A DNA stretch of 15,703 bases from an uncultured Muribaculaceae bacterium. Its GTDB lineage: Bacteria > Bacteroidota > Bacteroidia > Bacteroidales > Muribaculaceae. Below, piece after piece: positions 13,508-15,703 of this stretch. A program made the translations under genes and the position numbers. How positions within the stretch are numbered: the first letter of the stretch is position 1; each line of letters starts with the position of its first letter. The notes under the pieces are model-generated. The model worked only from the letters and a program-made list of their open reading frames with translations, did no database searches and had not been told where the DNA came from. The stretch is from the NCBI GenBank assembly GCA_910578305.1, contig CAJTQH010000026.1, positions 10,340 to 26,042 of the forward strand. Reading direction: 5' to 3'.

Positions 13508-15388
13508 TTAAAACAATTTCGCCAGATCTTCCTCCGAAAGCATCCTTATCACCGGTAACCCGTCGGGCGTATAATTGGGCGATGACAGACGCAACAACTC
13601 TGAAAGCAACTGCTCCCTCTCCTCAGCTCCCAGACGCTTTCCTGCAGTTATGGCAGCACTTCTTGCCAATGAAAGAGCCATACTCTGAATCAACGCGTCG
13701 GCACTGTCCGGAACACCGTCTTCGGCATCCTGAATAATCCGCATCACAGCTTCACAAGGATTAGACTGTCCAAGCATAGCGGGCACAGCCGCCACACTCC
13801 AGGAACGATCTCCGAGATATGATAGTTCAAATCCTGCTTGAGCAAGCTGAACACTGATGGACTGCACAGTAGCATGCTGCGAAGGTGTCAGATCCATGAC
13901 CTCGGGAAACATCACATTCTGTGATCCGGGTTCGTCCTTACGCATCTGATCCAGAAAACGCTCATAGAGCACACGCACATGCGCGCGATGCTGGTCTATG
14001 ACCATCACACCGGAAAGGGACGGCGACATTATATATTTTCCTCGTACCTGAATGGTCGAGGATGTCGGAGACAAAACCGTCGTACCAGACTCATTGGTAT
14101 CAAGATCCGATATAGTGTCTTCGATCGGCAACGTGGCCTCTACGCTGTCTGACGTCAGCGATATGCTGTCAGCCGAAGACATGAATCCTTCATAAAGTTT
14201 ATCCCAGTCACTGAGCACTGCCGCTCTTGCAGGTTTGCGATAACCTACTCCACCGCCCCCATTTGATGATTCCGGAGCCGGAGCGTCAAATGGATTATAG
14301 CTCTTATCGATCTTCACATCGTGTTCGCCATAGACATCAGGGTTAAATACCGGTATCTCCGGTGTATCGGTCATATCGAAATCTATGGCCGGACCTGCAT
14401 TGAATCGTCCGAGCGATTCTTTGACAGCAGCCATAAGAATCTGCCATATAGCCGACTCGTTTTCAAACTTTATCTCATTTTTCGTCGGATGTATATTCAC
14501 ATCTATTGTTGCAGGATCCACCGTCAGATTCAGAAAATAGTTGGGTTGCTGATCAGCCGGTATCAGTTTTTCATAACACTGCATCACTGCTTTGTGAAAA
14601 TACGGATGACGCATGTGGCGTCCGTTGACAGTGAAATACTGCAACGAGTTACGACGACGTGCGTGTTCCGGACGCCCTATAAATCCATCGATACTCACTA
14701 TGGATGTAGCTGTCGAAACAGGTATCAACTGCTTATCCATACACTTTCCGAATAGATCGGAGATGCGATGTTTGAACGATCCGCGAAGCAGTTGATGCAC
14801 CACGGCATCGTTGTGTACAAGTGTCAGATCTTTATCGGGATTAACAAGCGCGAGACGCTCAAATTCCCTGGCGATATTGGTAAATTCTACTGCGTCTTTT
14901 TTGAGAAATTTTCTCCGCGCCGGCACATTGTAAAATAAATTTTTCACCAAAAGATTACATCCGGTGGCACATCCTGCCGGCTCCTGACTTTCAACTTTAG
15001 AGCCGTTTATAATCAGACGTGTACCGACTTCACTGTCGGCGGTCTTTGTACGAAGCTCCACCTGAGCCACGGCACATATCGAGGCAAGGGCCTCTCCTCT
15101 GAAACCCATGGTGTGCAATGCAAACAGATCGTCGGCACGAACAATCTTCGATGTGGCATGCCGCTCAAACGCCATTCTGGCATCTGTGTCGCTCATGCCA
15201 CGGCCATTGTCAACAACCTGTATCAGAGTTCGCCCGGCATCAGCTATTATCACTTCTATACTGCTTGCTCCGGCATCTACAGCATTCTCCACCAGCTCCT
15301 TCACCACGGAAGCCGGTCGCTGTATGACCTCTCCGGCGGCTATCTGATTGGCGACAGAGTCGGGAAGCAGACGTATGATATCGCTCAT
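13508..15388 (-). CDS. mutL: DNA mismatch repair protein MutL
   Basis: MutL links mismatch recognition by MutS to strand removal. The 626-residue protein starts at ATG 15388 with a strong Shine-Dalgarno. GHKL ATPase motifs are intact: Glu34/Asn35 in VKELVENAVDAGA, DNGRGM at 60-65, ATSKI at 78-82 and GFRGEAL at 95-101. The transducer domain includes FYNVPARRKFL and VDVNIHPTKNEI. A Ser/Gly-rich linker (about 330-445) leads to the C-terminal dimerisation domain. The endonuclease motif, normally DQHA(X)2E(X)4E, here reads DQHRAHVRVLYE (465-476): the Ala is Arg and the first Glu is Val. The usual CPHGRP-like motif is TPDGLP (607-612). Nicking activity may thus be lost or altered. It heads an apparent operon with the HU/SPOR gene and dinB. 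Confidence 0.97.
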   Translation of the reverse strand: MSDIIRLLPDSVANQIAAGEVIQRPASVVKELVENAVDAGASSIEVIIADAGRTLIQVVDNGRGMSDTDARMAFERHATSKIVRADDLFALHTMGFRGEALASICAVAQVELRTKTADSEVGTRLIINGSKVESQEPAGCATGCNLLVKNLFYNVPARRKFLKKDAVEFTNIAREFERLALVNPDKDLTLVHNDAVVHQLLRGSFKHRISDLFGKCMDKQLIPVSTATSIVSIDGFIGRPEHARRRNSLQYFTVNGRHMRHPYFHKAVMQCYEKLIPADQQPNYFLNLTVDPATIDVNIHPTKNEIKFENESAIWQILMAAVKESLGRFNAGPAIDFDMTDTPEIPVFNPDVYGEHDVKIDKSYNPFDAPAPESSNGGGGVGYRKPARAAVLSDWDKLYEGFMSSADSISLTSDSVEATLPIEDTISDLDTNESGTTVLSPTSSTIQVRGKYIMSPSLSGVMVIDQHRAHVRVLYERFLDQMRKDEPGSQNVMFPEVMDLTPSQHATVQSISVQLAQAGFELSYLGDRSWSVAAVPAMLGQSNPCEAVMRIIQDAEDGVPDSADALIQSMALSLARSAAITAGKRLGAEEREQLLSELLRLSSPNYTPDGLPVIRMLSEEDLAKLF

Positions 15389-15396
15389 TATGTAAT

Positions 15397-15403
15397 CCTC
15401 CTT
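15397..15403 (-). promoter_or_regulatory. Strong Shine-Dalgarno of mutL
   Basis: AAGGAGG on the - strand lies 8 bases upstream of the mutL ATG, a full match to the anti-Shine-Dalgarno core. Bacteroidota genes usually lack such sites, and the other genes in this window show nothing comparable, so it stands out and fixes the mutL start. Confidence 0.8.
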
Positions 15404-15421
15404 ATGCTGTTTATTTCACCA

Positions 15422-15453
15422 CAAAGTTACAATTTGGCCACCGATAGGACAAA
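15422..15453 (-). promoter_or_regulatory. Bacteroidota-type promoter of the mutL operon
   Basis: On the - strand, TTTG (15450-15453) and TAACTTTG (15422-15429) are separated by 20 bp. This matches both the -33 (TTTG) and -7 (TAnnTTTG) elements of the primary sigma factor of Bacteroidota at ideal spacing. Transcription would start near 15415, leaving a leader of about 27 bases that contains the Shine-Dalgarno. Confidence 0.82.
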
Positions 15454-15454
15454 C

Positions 15455-15476
15455 CGTATTATCTACACACAATACG
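15455..15476 (-). terminator. Weak stem-loop after the glycosidase gene
   Basis: CGTATT and AATACG form a 6-bp stem around a ten-base loop, followed on the - strand by GTTTGT. It lies about 40 bp after the stop of the right-edge gene and directly abuts the mutL -33 element. The stem is AT-rich and the U-tract poor, so termination here is uncertain. Confidence 0.3.
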
Positions 15477-15515
15477 ACCCGATGTCAATAATTTGTTGAT
15501 AACTTTTTTCAGTTT

Positions 15516-15703
15516 TCATAGCACACTGAGTGTATGTGACTTAGGATTGTATTCAACGGTATATGTTTTGCCTTCTTCGGTTTCAAAATCCAACTGTTTT
15601 CCGTCGTAGTACACCTTGCAGGGTTCGCCGGCATTAGACTTAATCACTGCATAGTCGAGTTTGCCGTTCTTGTAGAATACGTCTACTTCGAAGTTGCCGC
15701 GAG
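15516..15703 (-). CDS. C-terminal tail of a probable GH95-like glycoside hydrolase (5' end outside window)
   Basis: This frame is too short to stand alone: about 62 codons are open from the window edge to a TGA at 15516-15518. The peptide reads RGNFEVDVFYKNGKLDYAVI, continues with KSNAGEPCKVYYDGKQ and ends HTLSVL. The pattern R-G-x-F-x-V-D, then a K-x-G-K-L strand, then an xIxSxxGxPCxVxY strand resembles the C-terminal beta-sandwich of GH95 family enzymes (alpha-L-fucosidase and related). The family call is from memory of the motif. Other large secreted glycosidases share similar C-terminal sandwich domains. The coding frame itself is supported by smooth codon use and by ending before the mutL promoter. 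Confidence 0.62.
   Translation of the reverse strand, partial: RGNFEVDVFYKNGKLDYAVIKSNAGEPCKVYYDGKQLDFETEEGKTYTVEYNPKSHTLSVL

Noticed and set aside
15494..15502. TTATCAACA on the - strand, resembling a DnaA box
   Set aside because: It is a single site with one mismatch to TTATCCACA, with no cluster, AT-rich unwinding region or origin-linked genes nearby.
1..15703. CRISPR arrays, tRNA or rRNA genes, insertion sequences or phage genes
   Set aside because: I looked for regularly spaced repeats, tRNA-like CCA/T-arm sequences and transposase or integrase motifs and found none; the only multi-copy sequence is the two-copy 90-bp element.

Overview
The window looks like a chromosomal segment of a Bacteroidota gut bacterium, most likely order Bacteroidales and possibly Muribaculaceae-like. 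This rests on several type A C-terminal sorting domains of the type IX secretion system (T9SS), TAnnTTTG-type -7 promoter boxes, an HU-CCDC81/SPOR protein, a TPR histidine kinase paired with a LuxR-type regulator, and a Bacteroidota-style MutL. The family-level placement is inference.

Layout. The 3' end of groEL lies on the + strand (1-299) and ends in a perfect 34-bp palindromic terminator. Every other gene is on the - strand. From right to left these are: the C-terminal tail of a probable GH95-like glycosidase (15516 to the window edge); an apparent operon mutL - HU/SPOR protein - dinB (15388 to 11341); a TPR sensor kinase and NarL/LuxR response regulator pair (11219 to 8696); a three-gene envelope operon of small lipoprotein, unknown beta-rich exported protein and SH3b protein (8610 to 6742), closed by a strong terminator; and a tightly packed four-gene operon of exported proteins (6320 to 748), three with T9SS sorting domains, ending in a subtilisin-like S8 protease.

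The most unusual feature is a 90-bp sequence present twice in the same orientation (551-640 and 6551-6640) with one mismatch. Each copy can fold into an AU-rich hairpin followed by a GC-rich hairpin and a U-rich tail, like a small RNA ending in an intrinsic terminator. The two copies lie in the two long gene-free stretches and bracket the T9SS/S8 operon exactly. They therefore look like a dispersed RNA or repeat family, and also like substrates for recombination that could delete or duplicate the operon.

How the genes fit together. The secreted operon has 2-4 bp gaps or overlaps at two junctions, so its products are probably made in fixed proportions: a small sorting-domain protein, a multi-module beta-rich surface protein, a related beta-rich protein without a sorting domain, and the protease. 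The mutL and dinB genes bring mismatch repair and translesion synthesis together with a cell-envelope SPOR protein. MutL keeps its ATPase motifs but has an altered endonuclease motif. The two-component pair has an inverted repeat in its internal spacer that may be a regulatory site.
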